Positions 1 to 12,115 of a stretch of DNA of 64,000 nucleotides are shown piece after piece. The notes below the pieces were generated by a model. The model was not told the origin of the DNA. It searched no databases and saw only the letters and a program-made list of their open reading frames with translations. The first letter of the stretch is position 1. Every line of letters starts with the position of its first letter. Both the position numbers and the translations under genes were made by a program. The stretch is taken from positions 868,001 to 932,000 of the forward strand of contig JBAJFE010000023.1 of NCBI GenBank assembly GCA_037903355.1, written 5' to 3'. This DNA is from Trichuris trichiura (lineage: Eukaryota > Nematoda > Enoplea > Trichinellida > Trichuridae).

Positions 1-3000
1 GTAGGTGAGCATCAGCGGTCTGCTGCGTAGAAATGGGCCCAAATTGGAAAGGAGCCGCTTGAGGGCGGGTCGGTAGCGCTCCTTGCGTACGCAGTCGACC
101 AGAACGGGCCAAATGCTTTGAACGGAAAATTGTTGACAAACGTCCGTCAACCCTTTGCAGCGCGTCGTTGAGCCGTCCGCCTCGGCGGCGTTATTGTACT
201 CGGTCAATTCGCGGGAGACGAGCTCCTCGCAAACTATGTGCGCGTTGACCAGCAGCTTTTCCGTACCATTTTCAACGTAGGCCAAACGATTGCTTATCGG
301 ATGAGCTCGCAAACTGAGCAAAAATTTTATCACCAAAACGCGACAGTCGCCAAAAGGTATTTCCGTCAGCCCGCTGCAAATTAAACGAATATGACTGGTT
401 TTTAAAACAGAGAAAATGCGTTACCCACAGTTAGGCACCACTTTTTTAAGACTAGTACTGCTACCACAAATAATAAATAATAACAGAAAGATAATGCCAA
501 CATTTCGATTATGCAAATTATCGTCGGAAGTTCGGTCCATTTCGCGTCTTTAATTTTTAAATTAAAAACCTTCAAAGGAAAATTTTTCTTACTGCCCCCA
601 TTTCGCGTACAATCGAACATTGACACGGAGAGAGACACTTCTTACAAAAAAAAGTCATTCAAAAAAGTAATTCAAAAAGAAAAACTTTTCGGAATTCGTC
701 AAAGGCAATTCAGAGAAGGAAATGAATGAAAAAGATACACTCAACCGATAAGGCGACTTGGGCGTACGCAGCAGAGATGAGAGATTAGGAATAAGATAAG
801 ACGAAAGGTGAAAAGGAAACGTTTCGTTGGCTGACAATCGCTAAGCCACTCGCGAAGAAAAACAAACGAACATCCATTGAAGCTACAAACGCGTCGACTT
901 CGTTCATTAATGCTAATAGTTGTTTCATTGAACGAAAAGAATGAATGAACCACGCGCGTGCCAAACTGTTTTGCATATGTTGGCACTTTCAATGACTACT
1001 CGTCGTCAGTCTTTTACAGTAAGCAAACAGGAAAAAGCCAATCCAAACTCAATGAAAATTACTTTTCCTCACACCTGAATGGTCGTTGTCATTTTGCGTA
1101 AGCAAACGATGAATGACTAACAGGAATAAATGAATGGCTTAAAGAATCTAAGAAAAAAAGGTTCGCGCTTCGAGTAAAGAGACGAGCGGCTTCATTGAAG
1201 CTACAGACGCGTCGACTTCGTTCATTAATGCAAATAGTTGTTTCATTGAACCAAAAGAATGAATGAACCACGCGCGTGCCAAACTGTTTTGCATATGTTG
1301 GCACTTTCAACGACTACTCATCGTCCGTCTTTTGTTGTAAGCAAACAGGAAATAGCCGATCCAAACTCAATGAAAATTATTTTTCCCGACACCTGAATGG
1401 TCGTTGTTATTTTGGGTAAGCAAACCATGAATGACTAACAGGAATAAATGAATGACTTAAGAATCTAAGAAAAAAAGGTTCGCGCTTCGAGTAAAGAGAC
1501 GAGCGGCTTCATTGAAGCTACAAACGCGTCGACTTAGTTCATTAATGCTAATAGTTGTTTCATTGAACCAAAAGAATGAATGAACTACGCGCGTGCCAAA
1601 CTGTTTTGCATATGTTGGCACTTTCGATGACTACTCATCGTCCCTCTTTTGTAGTAAGCAGACGGGGAAAAAACAGCCAAAACTCAATGAAAGCTATTCT
1701 TCTTGATTCCTGAATGGTCATTGTCATTTTGAGTAAGCAAACGATGAATGACTTAAGAATCTAAGAAAAAAAGGTTAGCGCTTCGAGTAAAGAGACGAGC
1801 AGCTTAATAGTTGGACTTGGACGCCAAAGTGCCACGCCCTTTTACGATTTTGAAAATGGAAGCGTATATAAGACAAAAAAAAATCAAAAGTTCGAACGTA
1901 CGCGAATTAGAGCGCCGATTAACGTCGCTAGTAAGCGCCCATTGAACTCTACGATTATTTAAATTTATCTTAGCGCCTTGCAGGTACGCTTTTGTTCATT
2001 GACGCTACAACTAAAGCTAGACGCGTAGTAACGATTGATGAATGAATGAAGAACACTTACGCGTCGTATTGAATGGCGAGACTTTCGATCAGAATGGCCA
2101 ACATTTTTATGACCGCCAATGGTTCGCCGGTGGTCCATTTGGCCTTCAGAACGTCAAGAAGACCCAGCAAAACGTGCCTAACATTTTCGGCAGCGTTGCA
2201 AGCCTCCTCCAAATCATTCAACTTACGATAACCGTAAGCGCGAAGACAATCGCAAATGAACTTCTCTTGGACGCTCATTACTTCGGCCAAATAATTGTCG
2301 TCCGTATCGATAGTCACGACCGAGTTCATTAAGTCGGCCATCGCTAACACAACGTCACCGTCCGTTTCATTCAGAATACTGCTTATCAATGAGGAGACAA
2401 TTGGATGAACAATGACGTCCGGATAAAGACTTGCGTAGTAGCGTAAAATTTCTTGAAAGGCTCTTAGGGCGCTGTTGCGTACGTTCGCTCGCAGTTCGCC
2501 AAAAAAGAACACTTCAACAAGACGCGACACAGCTGTTGGCCAATCGGTGGTCAATGAAAGCAACATCTGCTGACGATAGGACAATAGGCGGATTAATGAC
2601 TTTTCCGACCTTATAATGGCACATCGTTCAATGAGCGAAAAGTACGACTCCATTGGACCGTTGTAAACTTTCGTATTTATAAAGTGCTCTATGGTGTTCA
2701 ACGTTGATTGGAAGCAGGATCGGATGCTGCTTTTTTTGGGCCCCAATTTGGCCGGCACAACAACATACTGCTCGGTGACCGCCAACCTTTCGTCGTATTG
2801 TTCCAACCATTGATAGATTTGCCATAAAAGGTCAATGATCGAACTCCACGTTAGCATTTCCAAACTGCGACCGTACTTTCTGACCAAACGTTGTATCGAC
2901 AAGGATACTTCGAATACCACGTAGGGACTATTGATTTCCATGGCCGAACGTAACGATGGTAGAATGGCTGTTGGACTAACGCTTAATGTTTCGACTTTTT

Positions 3001-4011
3001 GCGAACCCCACAAAGCCATACCGACAATGAAGATGGCGCCACGTATGAGCATTTCGTCTTGGCGCGCTATACCGTCCTGAAATGAAAGTTACCTGCGAAT
3101 AGAAGAACAAAAGGCTACAGTACTACCTTTACTACTTTGCATACGTAGCAAATGATGGCATTGCCGTTGTCGGTGCATAATAAATTTCGCGCTACTGTCC
3201 ACGCTTTTTGGCAACAATCCTTACGATTGACCAAAGAGCAGAGTAGGACGACAACACGTTGAAGGGTACCTTCAGGCCAAAAACTGTAGCATAAAATTAC
3301 TTCGAAGACGTCCAAGCATAGATGGACACAATGGACGGTCGACTTGGGATCGCCGGCGGCAAAGCATACGTGTTCAATTAATGACCTGAGCTTTGCGTCG
3401 CCAAGATGGGCGGCTTGAAATTTGACCGCCACCTCGGCTAAGTTTAAAAATTTTTCTTGGCAACAGCGAATGCCCGGCAACAATTTTACAAAGCCGACAA
3501 GCACGTCGCCAACTTTGTCTTCAAAATTTTCCGCGCCTCGACCGCCGTCCGTCGCGGCGTAGAGCAAAGTGAGCAACTTGCCAACGTCGCATAGGAACGT
3601 CTCCGGATGAATTAAGACGGCCAAAATGGCTACGCGGCAAACGCCCAAACGGGGATACTGACTTGAGCATAGTGCGGCAAGGAAGTCGACCAGAACGGCG
3701 TGATGCTCTCGCATCGACTCGTTGGCCAGAAGGTCTCGAACGCAAAACCATAACGCCTCGACGGCACCGCTTTCCAATTTAAAATCGCCCAACATTGGCA
3801 GAAGACTTTTCAACATGAAAAGACGGTCCGTAGGATCCGACGTGGAAGCCAAGTTTTTCATGACGAACTGATGGACAAATGCTCTTTGCGATGCCGTCAA
3901 AGAGGGCAGAGAGGACTGCTGTTGCTGTCCACTCGAGTTCTTCAAGTGAAAAAAGCGCAAAAAGCGCGTACGCAGACTTTCCCTGCCGTTTCCGTCCGAA
4001 CTTACTGGCAT
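1..4011 (-). CDS. TSC2: Tuberin (TSC2) orthologue, N-terminal part, runs off the window
   Basis: Tuberin, with hamartin, forms the complex whose GAP activity switches off Rheb and so restrains mTORC1. Three exons are visible: 4011-3127, 3076-2061 and 373-1, about 758 codons joined in frame across two introns (GTAGTA..TTTCAG and GTAAGTG..TTGCAG). The match to the tuberin N-terminal helical repeats runs collinearly. Markers are AVEALWFCVRDLL near residue 70, LIRGAIFIVGMALWG just after the first intron, and ESYFSLIERCA. The GAP domain lies outside the window. The ATG at 4011 opens a long exon and sits where the human protein begins; an upstream coding exon is not excluded. Intron 2 (374-2060) is unusually long for this locus and holds a tandem repeat. 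The family call is from remembered tuberin sequence and I consider it firm. Confidence 0.9.
874..1804. repeat. Tandem repeat, about 317-bp unit, three copies, inside TSC2 intron 2
   Basis: The segment AGCTACAAACGCGTCGACTT recurs at 881, 1199 and 1516 with few changes, giving periods of 318 and 317 bp. Each unit also holds the motif GCGTGCCAAACTGTTTTGCA, and units 2 and 3 begin with a shared GAGTAAAGAGACGAGC segment. The array ends near 1804 at GACGAGCAGCTTAATAG. Each unit contains several ATGAATGA-type stretches. No credible ORF is present. It lies wholly within the tuberin intron. Confidence 0.85.
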
Positions 4012-4282
4012 CTCCTCCGTAAACGAGGCGGCAACAATCGGACCGTTGGAATTACCCGTCTAAGGCCAACAACTTCTGCAAAGAAAAAGAAAAAAAGATT
4101 ACCTTTCAAGCAACCGAACCGTCGCGCTTCAAACAAAAAAATACCGCCGCCCGAGCGGACAGCGTTAAAGGCGCTTGAAAAAAGCTTAGGTATACTTAAG
4201 GGGATTGCGAGCAAACAATGGAAAACGAAGACGCGCCCAAACTTGGCTAAAATAGACGAAACAACACAGTTAAACATTTAAA

Positions 4283-6200
4283 ATGACTTCAGCACAGTAC
4301 GCTAAGCGTACCGTAACGATGCGCTCAGGTTTCAAACGTGAAAAGGAGTCGGAACTGTTTGAAAACGCTTACGAGCGCGAAAAACTTTGCTTAAGTGACA
4401 AGACAAAAATGTTCAATTTTTCTAAAAGCATTTCGTCAATGGTAGCTTTCTCTAAACGACAATTGGTAATTAATGTTACGTAACCTGCATTCCTTACCGT
4501 AAATAGGGGTACGCGAAAATCCGTAAAAAAATAGTGAACAATTTTATTCAACGATTATTGTTGTTGCTTTTTAATTGTATTAATTTTTTGTTAGGTAAAA
4601 TTTAATTCTTGTTGTTTGCCGCTGAGGTAGTGCGCGCTTTCGCCGACGTTTAGCTGTTTCTGCGAGACGCAGCTCTTTCGAAGTTTTGGCGGTTGCAATG
4701 GAACATTGTTCCGATTTGTTGCGTCAAAATTGGCGGGACGGCGTCTTGCGCGGAAATTTTCCGTTCGATCCAATGCTGACTTCCGCCCTTGCGCGTAACG
4801 CTTTCCGAACAGACTATCCGTGGCGACGTTCTTCGTCTGCGCAAAGTGTTTCTCAGTTTTGCTGCCCCTACAAGTTAGCTTTGCCGTTTGACCGAAAAAA
4901 ATTTAAAAGCCTCTCTTTTAGGCTCTTTTGGTACTGTCGAAACTTCCGGTTTTTTTTGGTTTTATTTTGTTTACTCGTAATCACGTCGTTCCTATTAACT
5001 CTATAAAGCATTCTTAGTAACATTTCATTTCCAAACGCTATGCATGAGGCATTCAAGTCTGCGAAGAAAAGTGACGCTTACGGTAAGGCTTTGTATCATA
5101 TTTTACATGATGCAGGTACGCATCAGTCTGCTTAACATAATAAGCTGTCTAACTGTATTTGTAGGTGCTTACTCATCGTTTGGCACCTGCAGAATTCGCC
5201 TGGAACGCCGGATGAGTTACGTCATCTGTAAAGCATTATATTTGTTTTTACGGTAGACAGCCTTTAAGTTCAAATGAAGCGACAATTCCGTTACTCCTTC
5301 TACCGATCAGGTAATTCTTACATACGTAAAATTCGTAGGAACACAATTTGATTTTCTAAATTCAAATTTCTGTTCTTTTTTCTTCGTAAACGTTCAAAAT
5401 ACGATTGTTACAAGTTTGAACGTAATGTGATTTTCAGGTTCACGTTTTTTGAAATGCGTTGAGCAGAGCACTACTTTCCTTTTATCGTTTCGACGACGAA
5501 AATGCAAGTACGCATTTTTGTATTGCGTGACTTAATATGTACAGTATGGCTCTTTTTATAACGTTGCATTTTTATTTCTGCTGATTGTTTTTTAATGCTT
5601 ATCTATAATTTAATTTTTTTAAGGACAAGTCATTGTAACCTGCGCAAAAAACAACTGAAATACCTCATATAGAATAAAGTATATAGATATATATATTATT
5701 CTGTATACTGTATTTCACGCCAGTTAAAAGCATGTTATGATTGTAGTAATTTTCATTCATTGGTATGCAAATTTAACGCTACTAGATAAAGCGTATGAAT
5801 ATTTTTGAATTTGTAGTTTTTTTTCTGCCACAGTCTGTCTTCCTCTCTGCTTTAGGCCATTCATTGTTTTACTCGATTTTACTTTCGTACACTCAATAGG
5901 TTGTATTCTACAAAATTAATTTGCATACGCCGAATCCAAGTACGACCATTATAGTTAAGCCTTTTTTTGCGTATACTTTACAGTCAATTGCGGGTTACAA
6001 CCAATTCTTCAAACGCGTCACTGTTTTCTTCGCGTAGACAAAGTTGTCTTTCCCAATTTATCCCTATTGGCAGATTAAAGAAATAATTAGCATTTCCGTA
6101 CGGCGCTTTGTGCAACAAAGCGTCCTTGTGTTCATTCATTCAGATGACCGCTTCAATGGAGCTTCATCTCGCCATTGAGTCTCTCCCTCTCATCATTTGA
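4283..6200. other. Upstream of TSC2: no recognised gene
   Basis: This stretch separates TSC2 from the rest. A more GC-rich part (about 4,620-4,870) has an open plus-strand frame starting MEHCSDLLRQNWRDG (ATG at 4698), and a possible acceptor TTTGTAG at 5158-5164 is followed by short open frames. I cannot link these into a gene. The remainder is AT-rich, with a TATATA-rich tract near 5,680-5,710. It may contain the TSC2 promoter, which would face leftward. Confidence 0.4.
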
Positions 6201-6668
6201 TCCCTAATTCATCATTGGTCGGTTGACGTACGAGTAGGAAAAATTGATTTTAAAAGCGTAAACCATCGCAACTCTTCTCATGACCAACCTGCAAACAATC
6301 GCGTAACGTTTTCTTCTGTCAATGAACTCTTTCACCAGTTGATCTCCATCGTCGTCGTCGAGTACGTACGCTGACCATTTGTGAATGAGTCTACTTGAAG
6401 CCAAAATGATCCATTGACGACGGACGGTCAATGGTATTGTTCCATACGCTTTTACGCAGTAGTACGTTGTTTGTTACTATCGGATATTTAAATTAGGCAT
6501 TTGTTTATTCATTTTGTTTTGTTCAATGGGCGTTTATTTGTACGCTCATTTAGCATTCGTGATTGATAGATACTGTAGGGGCAGCTTGCAGGTTCAGTCG
6601 ACTTGTGATCAGCAAGCACGTATCGATTAGCCGAGCCTTTTACGGAGCAGATATTATTGAGCAGCTTA

Positions 6669-6724
6669 GACACACACGCACATACACACACAGACACAGA
6701 CACACATAGACGCGCGCACGTGTG
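6669..6724. repeat. CA-rich microsatellite
   Basis: An imperfect run of ACACAC/ACGCAC/ACAGAC dinucleotide and tetranucleotide units is seen directly. The minus-strand open frame over it (Cys/Val/Ser rich) is an artefact of the repeat. Confidence 0.85.
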
Positions 6725-9209
6725 CAGCAAAGTGAAGGAGATTGAGAGGGCTTTGTTGCCAAAGTATTTTGTCTACGTGATTAGGCTACAACGTTGACCA
6801 CTATTCAAAGCGTACATCCATTGCGTCCCGACAAAGGTAAGAACAATGAATGGAAATAATTTGACAAATAGCTCATATATGGCCTGTTTTTCCAATCTGT
6901 TCGTCATCGATTTCCGCCTTCCTATTTACTCTCTCTCTCTCTCCGTCAGCCTTCCATATAAGGGCATCCCAAAGAAAAGTTGTTAACCTCCTTCTCGTCA
7001 GGCTTTTACGTATGGGATATTGGCCGCGCGGATTTGACATTGACCAAACAAACAAATCCCTTTAAGGCAGCACGAAATGATTGCCTTATTTGGAATGCTG
7101 TTTGCGCAACCGCCAGGTTGCGGCGCTATGTCCGAAGTGAGGCGGGGAAATTTTCAAAAAGAAAAAATTTGCATTTTTCCGACTTCCCACCTTGGTTGGC
7201 GTCGCGTCGGTTGGCGTTTATTCAAATTTTTTTTTATCTGCCACGCCTAGGCGGCTCCGTGTGCAACGACTGTCGTCGAATAAGTGCGGCGGCCGTTGGA
7301 CCGATGCCCAATAAGGCGTCTTTTTACACGAATGCTTTACGGGCATTGATTCGGCTGTCAATTGTTCAAGCAAGTTAAAGTCAGCTTGCCTAAAAAGTGT
7401 ACGGCGATAGTCGGTCGACTGCCTTTGTCGTTCGTTCGGCATCATCATCGTGGTCGAACGACAACGCGCCGTTTCGGATAAAAATGTTAAATATGGTTTT
7501 GCGGTAAAAAAATCACGTGACTTTTCCGGGATTGACATGTCGCCTCTCAGGTTTTGCGAGCCAACATGGCGCGCCGCGCGCATTGATCGTCCGAACCGAG
7601 CAAGTCCATTGGCGGACATACAATGGCCATTTCAACTTGCTCCGTGACGACATCAAAGCATTGATTCCGCGCGACAAGATTGACGCCTCTGCACGTTGCC
7701 ACATCCGGTCGATTGGAAAACGGTTTTTCCGGAAGTCCACTGTTGGGCTTGAAACTTTATGCAAATTTTCCCGAATAGCTATTGACAAGAAATGGCTTCA
7801 GTCGCGGTCATCGGCGTCCCCTGTACGCGTTTGGCGAGCTTTCCCCTAACCTACCGTCGGCTATTGTTATTCAAAAAGAATGCAGGTACTTACCCGAAAG
7901 CAAACGCTGCATATTCTTAACAAATTATCCCTTTGGAGGATGGAAAAGTCGAGCTGCGATTTTTCCTAGGCGTTGAGACTGGCACAGCGTTTATACGTCT
8001 TGCCAAGGTGATTTGCATTTTGCTTGTTGTTGTTGTTGCGTTTATTTACTTGCGGCGATGAGCCGCGCCGTTACTCTATTGTGGCCATTCGGTTGTCCAC
8101 ATCTTCGCCCAATCGTTGGCCACCGTCTCAGCCGCTTCTTCTTATTAACACTGTTTTGTTGGCAAAATGGTTGATCCGAGCTTCTTCTGCGAACAGCAGA
8201 CTCGCCGCCGTCAGCTTATGCAAATAGAAGCGGTATTTGCTTTTCCATTTCGCCTTTGTGTTTGTTGACCAATCGCCGTTCGCTGCTTCATTTTTTCTTG
8301 CCCCTTATTTAGTGCTTAGCTCAGCCTGTTGTCGACGCCGTCGGATAACGATCCCGCGCGAGACGTCTCTTCGCTATATAAGGACTGTTTGCTCCATTAT
8401 TCAACCACTTTCGGTGCAATCTTCTTTGTGTATACGCTTCAATGCGTTTCGCCTACAACATCTGTCCTCAGCCGCAACTGTGTCAATAACCATTGGCGGG
8501 CACGTGCTCCTAAGCAGCCAATGTTGAGCGCGTTTTATGCAACTCGCTTCTGCCGTGTAGAGTTATGCAACTGAATGGTGATTGGCCAAAAAATCGATAA
8601 TTGCGCCATCTATTGTCCGAGTACTAGTTCGTATCCGTTTGACAAGTCAACTTGCGCGGCGGTAAGTTCTTCCGATTTTTCAAAGCGGGCAACGATACGC
8701 GCTCAGCCATATAAGGGGCTTACTGGCCAAATCACGTGATCATCCTACTGGCCTCAGGTCGACATTAGTCTTTTGAGCCGAGTTCGTTTGCTTTAAGCCA
8801 TTCGGCTTTGCATGCCTGTACGTGTGCAGCGCATTCTCTCCAAAGTTGCTGCTTCATGCCGTCCTACCAGCTTCGGTCCAGAGGATTGTCTCATTACCTT
8901 ATGAGCCCTTTTATAGATGGCGCCACTAGACATAATCGGGTGAATGTCTCCTTATTATTCAGTCTTTACATTTTCTTTCGACTCCATCATTGTGGGCGTA
9001 CGGCGTGCACACAGTTCTGTCTTTAGCTTCGGATTGCGTCACGGAGAGGCCGGTCGGAGTTAGAGAGACGTAACGCTTTACGTAAGAGCAGCCGCTGCTA
9101 GCCATTGGCGGACGTTTTTTCTTTTTGTTTAAACAAGCCGTAGCTGAAAGGGGATTTCCAGTAAGCAAAACGAAGCATACGGAGTCGACGGCGTTTCGTT
9201 GCTTTTCAG
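6725..9209 (+). promoter_or_regulatory. GC-richer region upstream of rab-3 with CArG/TATA-like sites
   Basis: About 2.4 kb before the rab-3 start is clearly GC-richer than the surroundings and has open frames on both strands, none recognisable. Two perfect CArG-type decamers CCATATAAGG stand at 6954-6963 and 8707-8716, and a related CTATATAAGG at 8373-8382. They could serve as SRF/MEF2-like sites or TATA boxes. GCTTTTCAG ends at 9209, one base before the rab-3 ATG. That implies either an upstream non-coding exon or spliced-leader addition. The regulatory role is inferred from position. Confidence 0.35.
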
Positions 9210-10061
9210 ATGGCTCAAATGTACCAACAACGAGACGGCGGAAGCGACTTGAACTTCGATTATATGTTCAAAATTTTGATCATCGGCAATAGCAGCGTCG
9301 GCAAAACGTCCTTCCTCTTTCGTTACTGCGACGACTCGTTCACGTCGGCGTTCGTGTCCACCGTTGGCATTGATTTTAAGGTGAAAACGGTGTTTCGAGG
9401 AGACAAGCGCGTCAAGCTGCAAATTTGGGTAAGAACGTCGTCGTTCGACAATGGACCAGCCCCGCACTATTTGATTCAAACGAAATAAATAATGTTCAGG
9501 ATACAGCTGGCCAGGAGCGCTACCGTACCATTACTACCGCTTATTATCGAGGCGCAATGGGCTTTATCCTGATGTACGATATAACCAACGAAGAGTCGTT
9601 CAACAGCGTGCAGGATTGGTCAGAGGGCGATTTGGTTGAGCAACATTTTTACCTAAAATTATTAAATGTTTTTAAGGTGTACGCAAATTAAAACTTACTC
9701 GTGGGACAACGCTCAGGTGGTCCTTGTGGGCAACAAGTGCGACATGGAAGACGAGCGCGTCGTATCGTTTGAACGAGGAAAGCAGCTCGCCGACCAATTA
9801 GGTAAATGCACCTTCTACCGACGACGACGAAGTTCAGTTTTTCATATGCAAATTAGCTGTTGTTCAGGTTTGGAATTCTTTGAAGCGTCAGCAAAAGAGA
9901 ACGTCCACGTCAAGGCGGTCTTCGAACGTTTGGTAGACATTATTTGCGAAAAAATGGCCGAATCATTGGACTCGGATTCGGCCATGGCCCAGACGAAAGG
10001 CACCCGGCTGACCGACATGCCGGCCAACAGAAACAAGCCATCTCAGGGCTGTAACTGTTAA
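9210..10061 (+). CDS. rab-3: RAB-3 synaptic vesicle GTPase
   Basis: Rab3 is the small GTPase of synaptic and secretory vesicles that acts in priming and exocytosis with RIM/Munc13 effectors. Four exons, 9210-9428, 9500-9618, 9677-9801 and 9868-10061, join in frame into 218 residues, the usual Rab3 length. Visible motifs are the P-loop GNSSVGKT (26-33), the switch I/effector stretch with [19 protein letters not shown] (74-79), NKCD (132-135), SAK (162-164) and a C-terminal CNC double-geranylgeranylation signal. The introns are 50-71 bp, and the second donor is the weak GTCAGA. The residues RYCDD and FRGDKR resemble nematode RAB-3, while the NFDYMFK lead-in resembles insect Rab3. An acceptor AG abuts the ATG. 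AATAAA at 10264-10269 is a plausible polyadenylation signal. Confidence 0.96.
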
Positions 10062-10263
10062 GCAATAATGAACGTGCTTTTTCTTTCGAATGTTCGCCCG
10101 ACAAGGACGCATGTCGTCAATGCATAAACATTTAACATGTTCTCTCCGTCTCCTTAAAGTCGCTGGTTAGCCTAGTCATGCACGTCTGCTCCTTTGATTG
10201 CATAAACCTATGTGTTACTTCGTCGACGCTGGCTCGCGTACGCGAGCGTGCTGAGTGCGTAAA

Positions 10264-10269
10264 AATAAA
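10264..10269 (+). terminator. Probable polyadenylation signal of rab-3
   Basis: AATAAA lies about 200 bp after the rab-3 stop codon on the same strand, immediately before an ATTC simple repeat. Use of this site is inferred from position only. Confidence 0.5.
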
Positions 10270-10299
10270 TACGCTTCATTCATTCATTCATTGGTTAGG

Positions 10300-11018
10300 T
10301 TATTTTTAAGCTTTTACAAATGCGACTTAAGTCCTCAACACCCAGTCGACCGAGCCTTCATTTGCATTTCACTTAAAGTGAAGCGAAGTACCTATCATTC
10401 AGCTTACGGTTGCGCTAAACCTGAATTGACCGAATAATTTTCAGGACGACCTTTTTGAAGGCAGAAACTGTTTCTAAGCAGTTCGGCAAGTAACGACCAC
10501 TACGCGTAGTCCGCAAGCGGACATGAATGAAATATTTCGGTACGTAGTACGCAACAACTGAATACGCTATTTGTCATCTAGTTCTACATTTATCTCTTTG
10601 CTTAGTGCTACGATGGGAAGAAAAAATTGATTCAAACCCTCTGATTGCAAACAGAATTGGCAAGAAGCTTGACTGCTATCCTTTGGCAAAATGCCAACAG
10701 AGATTATCAGGTGGGTCATTTTCAATACGACGAAAATACATATATCGAAAATATCAATTGAAATTTGAATTTCAGGTCAGACATAAGTATGACCCTATCT
10801 TTTGTTCTACTTTTACCAACGGAACAGTTTATTTTGACTGACAGCAATTTAGGGCTGCTCAGCCGCGGCGCGCTCCAATTGATTCCTTTTACGTAAGTGT
10901 ACTCTAGCAATATCTGCTTACCGCGATTTAAAAAATTCGAGTAGAAACCAGAATTTGCTAACTTTGGCGGTGGGTGGCACTCCGTATAGGGGTATTGGGT
11001 AGTTTTCATTCAGGCTTT
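10300..11018. other. No gene recognised
   Basis: Intergenic sequence between rab-3 and the duplication that begins at 11,019. Only short open frames with no recognisable protein are present. A 17-base GAAATTTGAATTTCAGG stretch sits near 10,757. Confidence 0.4.
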
Positions 11019-11838
11019 TCGACGCTCCTAAAGGACGCTTGCAACCATTTCTAGTCATCAACTGCCTAAAGTGGAACGGAGATTATATTCCAGTTGGCGC
11101 GAAAGGAACTTTGTTTACACGCAAACTTTTCGCCCTACGTTTTAAGTGCAGTCAAAATGACGTGGGCAAATTTGAAAATTTGAAACTTGGCCGGCTGCCA
11201 AGGACGCCGTTCGAGTCAGCTGCAAAAATTTGCCTACGAACGCGTCGCACGTTTGAAAATTCAAATTCGAACGGACGCTGAAGCCGGCTGGTAGCCGTCG
11301 TTCATAAAAATTTGCATAAAGTAGGTCGCTGTCGCCTTTCCGAGCGCGGAGAAAACTTGAATGTGGGAAACAACGCCATGGGACAAAGTAAGACGAAAGG
11401 TACCTTGCGTTAAAAGCGATCGGGAAGTGAGCCACCTGCTGCAGCATCGCAATCGACGCGCCTAAAGGACGCTTGCAACCTTTTCTGGTCATCAACTGCC
11501 TAAAGTGGAACAGAGATTATATTCCAATTGGCGCGAAAGGAACTTTGTTTACACGCAAATTTTGAAAATTTGAAACTTGGCCAGCTGCCAAGGACGCCGT
11601 TCGAGTCAGCTGCGGAAATTTGCATACGAACGCGTCGCACGTTTGAAAATTCAAATTTGAACGGACGCCGAAGCTGGCTGGTAGCCGTCGTTCGTAAAAA
11701 TTTGCATAAAGTAGGTCGCTGTCGCCTTTCGGAGCGCCGCGAAAACTCGAATGTGAGAAACAACGCTATGGGACAAAGGCGAAAGGTACCTTGCGTTAAA
11801 AGCGATCGGGAAGTGAGCCGCCTGCTGCAGCATCGCAA
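11019..11838. repeat. Direct tandem duplication, about 434-bp unit, two copies
   Basis: Copy 1 starts at 11,019 and copy 2 at 11,453, both with TCGACG followed by CCTAAAGGACGCTTGCAACC. They remain alignable to CAGCATCGCAAT at 11,449 and 11,838. Copy 2 lacks about 45 bp that copy 1 has after ACACGCAAA (roughly 11,125-11,170). Each copy carries paired AAATTTGAAAATTTG-like and GTTTGAAAATTCAAAT segments and TTTGCATA. The open frames inside differ by copy and look non-coding. Confidence 0.85.
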
Positions 11839-12115
11839 TTCTTCTTATTTCGAAGTGAAGCACCGTGCTCGGCCGGTCGACAAAATTCGCCCAAGAGAAT
11901 GACCATCATCGCTGTTTTTGCATTTTTGCGTTGAGTCCTCAAGAGGCGGTAATTTTAAAAGGTCGCTTTATCGCTCGATTTTGCCAAGGAAGACTGCGCT
12001 GTTCGCATTTCTGCTTTAAGGTGGTCACTGGATAGTTTGCAGCAACAGCTCATTCGAAAGTACAACTAAGTAGGAGGTGAAAATATGTGCTGCAGCCGTT
12101 CCAGCGTCTCTCTCT

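Noticed and set aside
7218..7976. Several overlapping open frames on both strands upstream of rab-3
   Set aside because: The region is GC-rich, which lengthens frames by chance. None shows a family motif, and no consistent splice chain was found.
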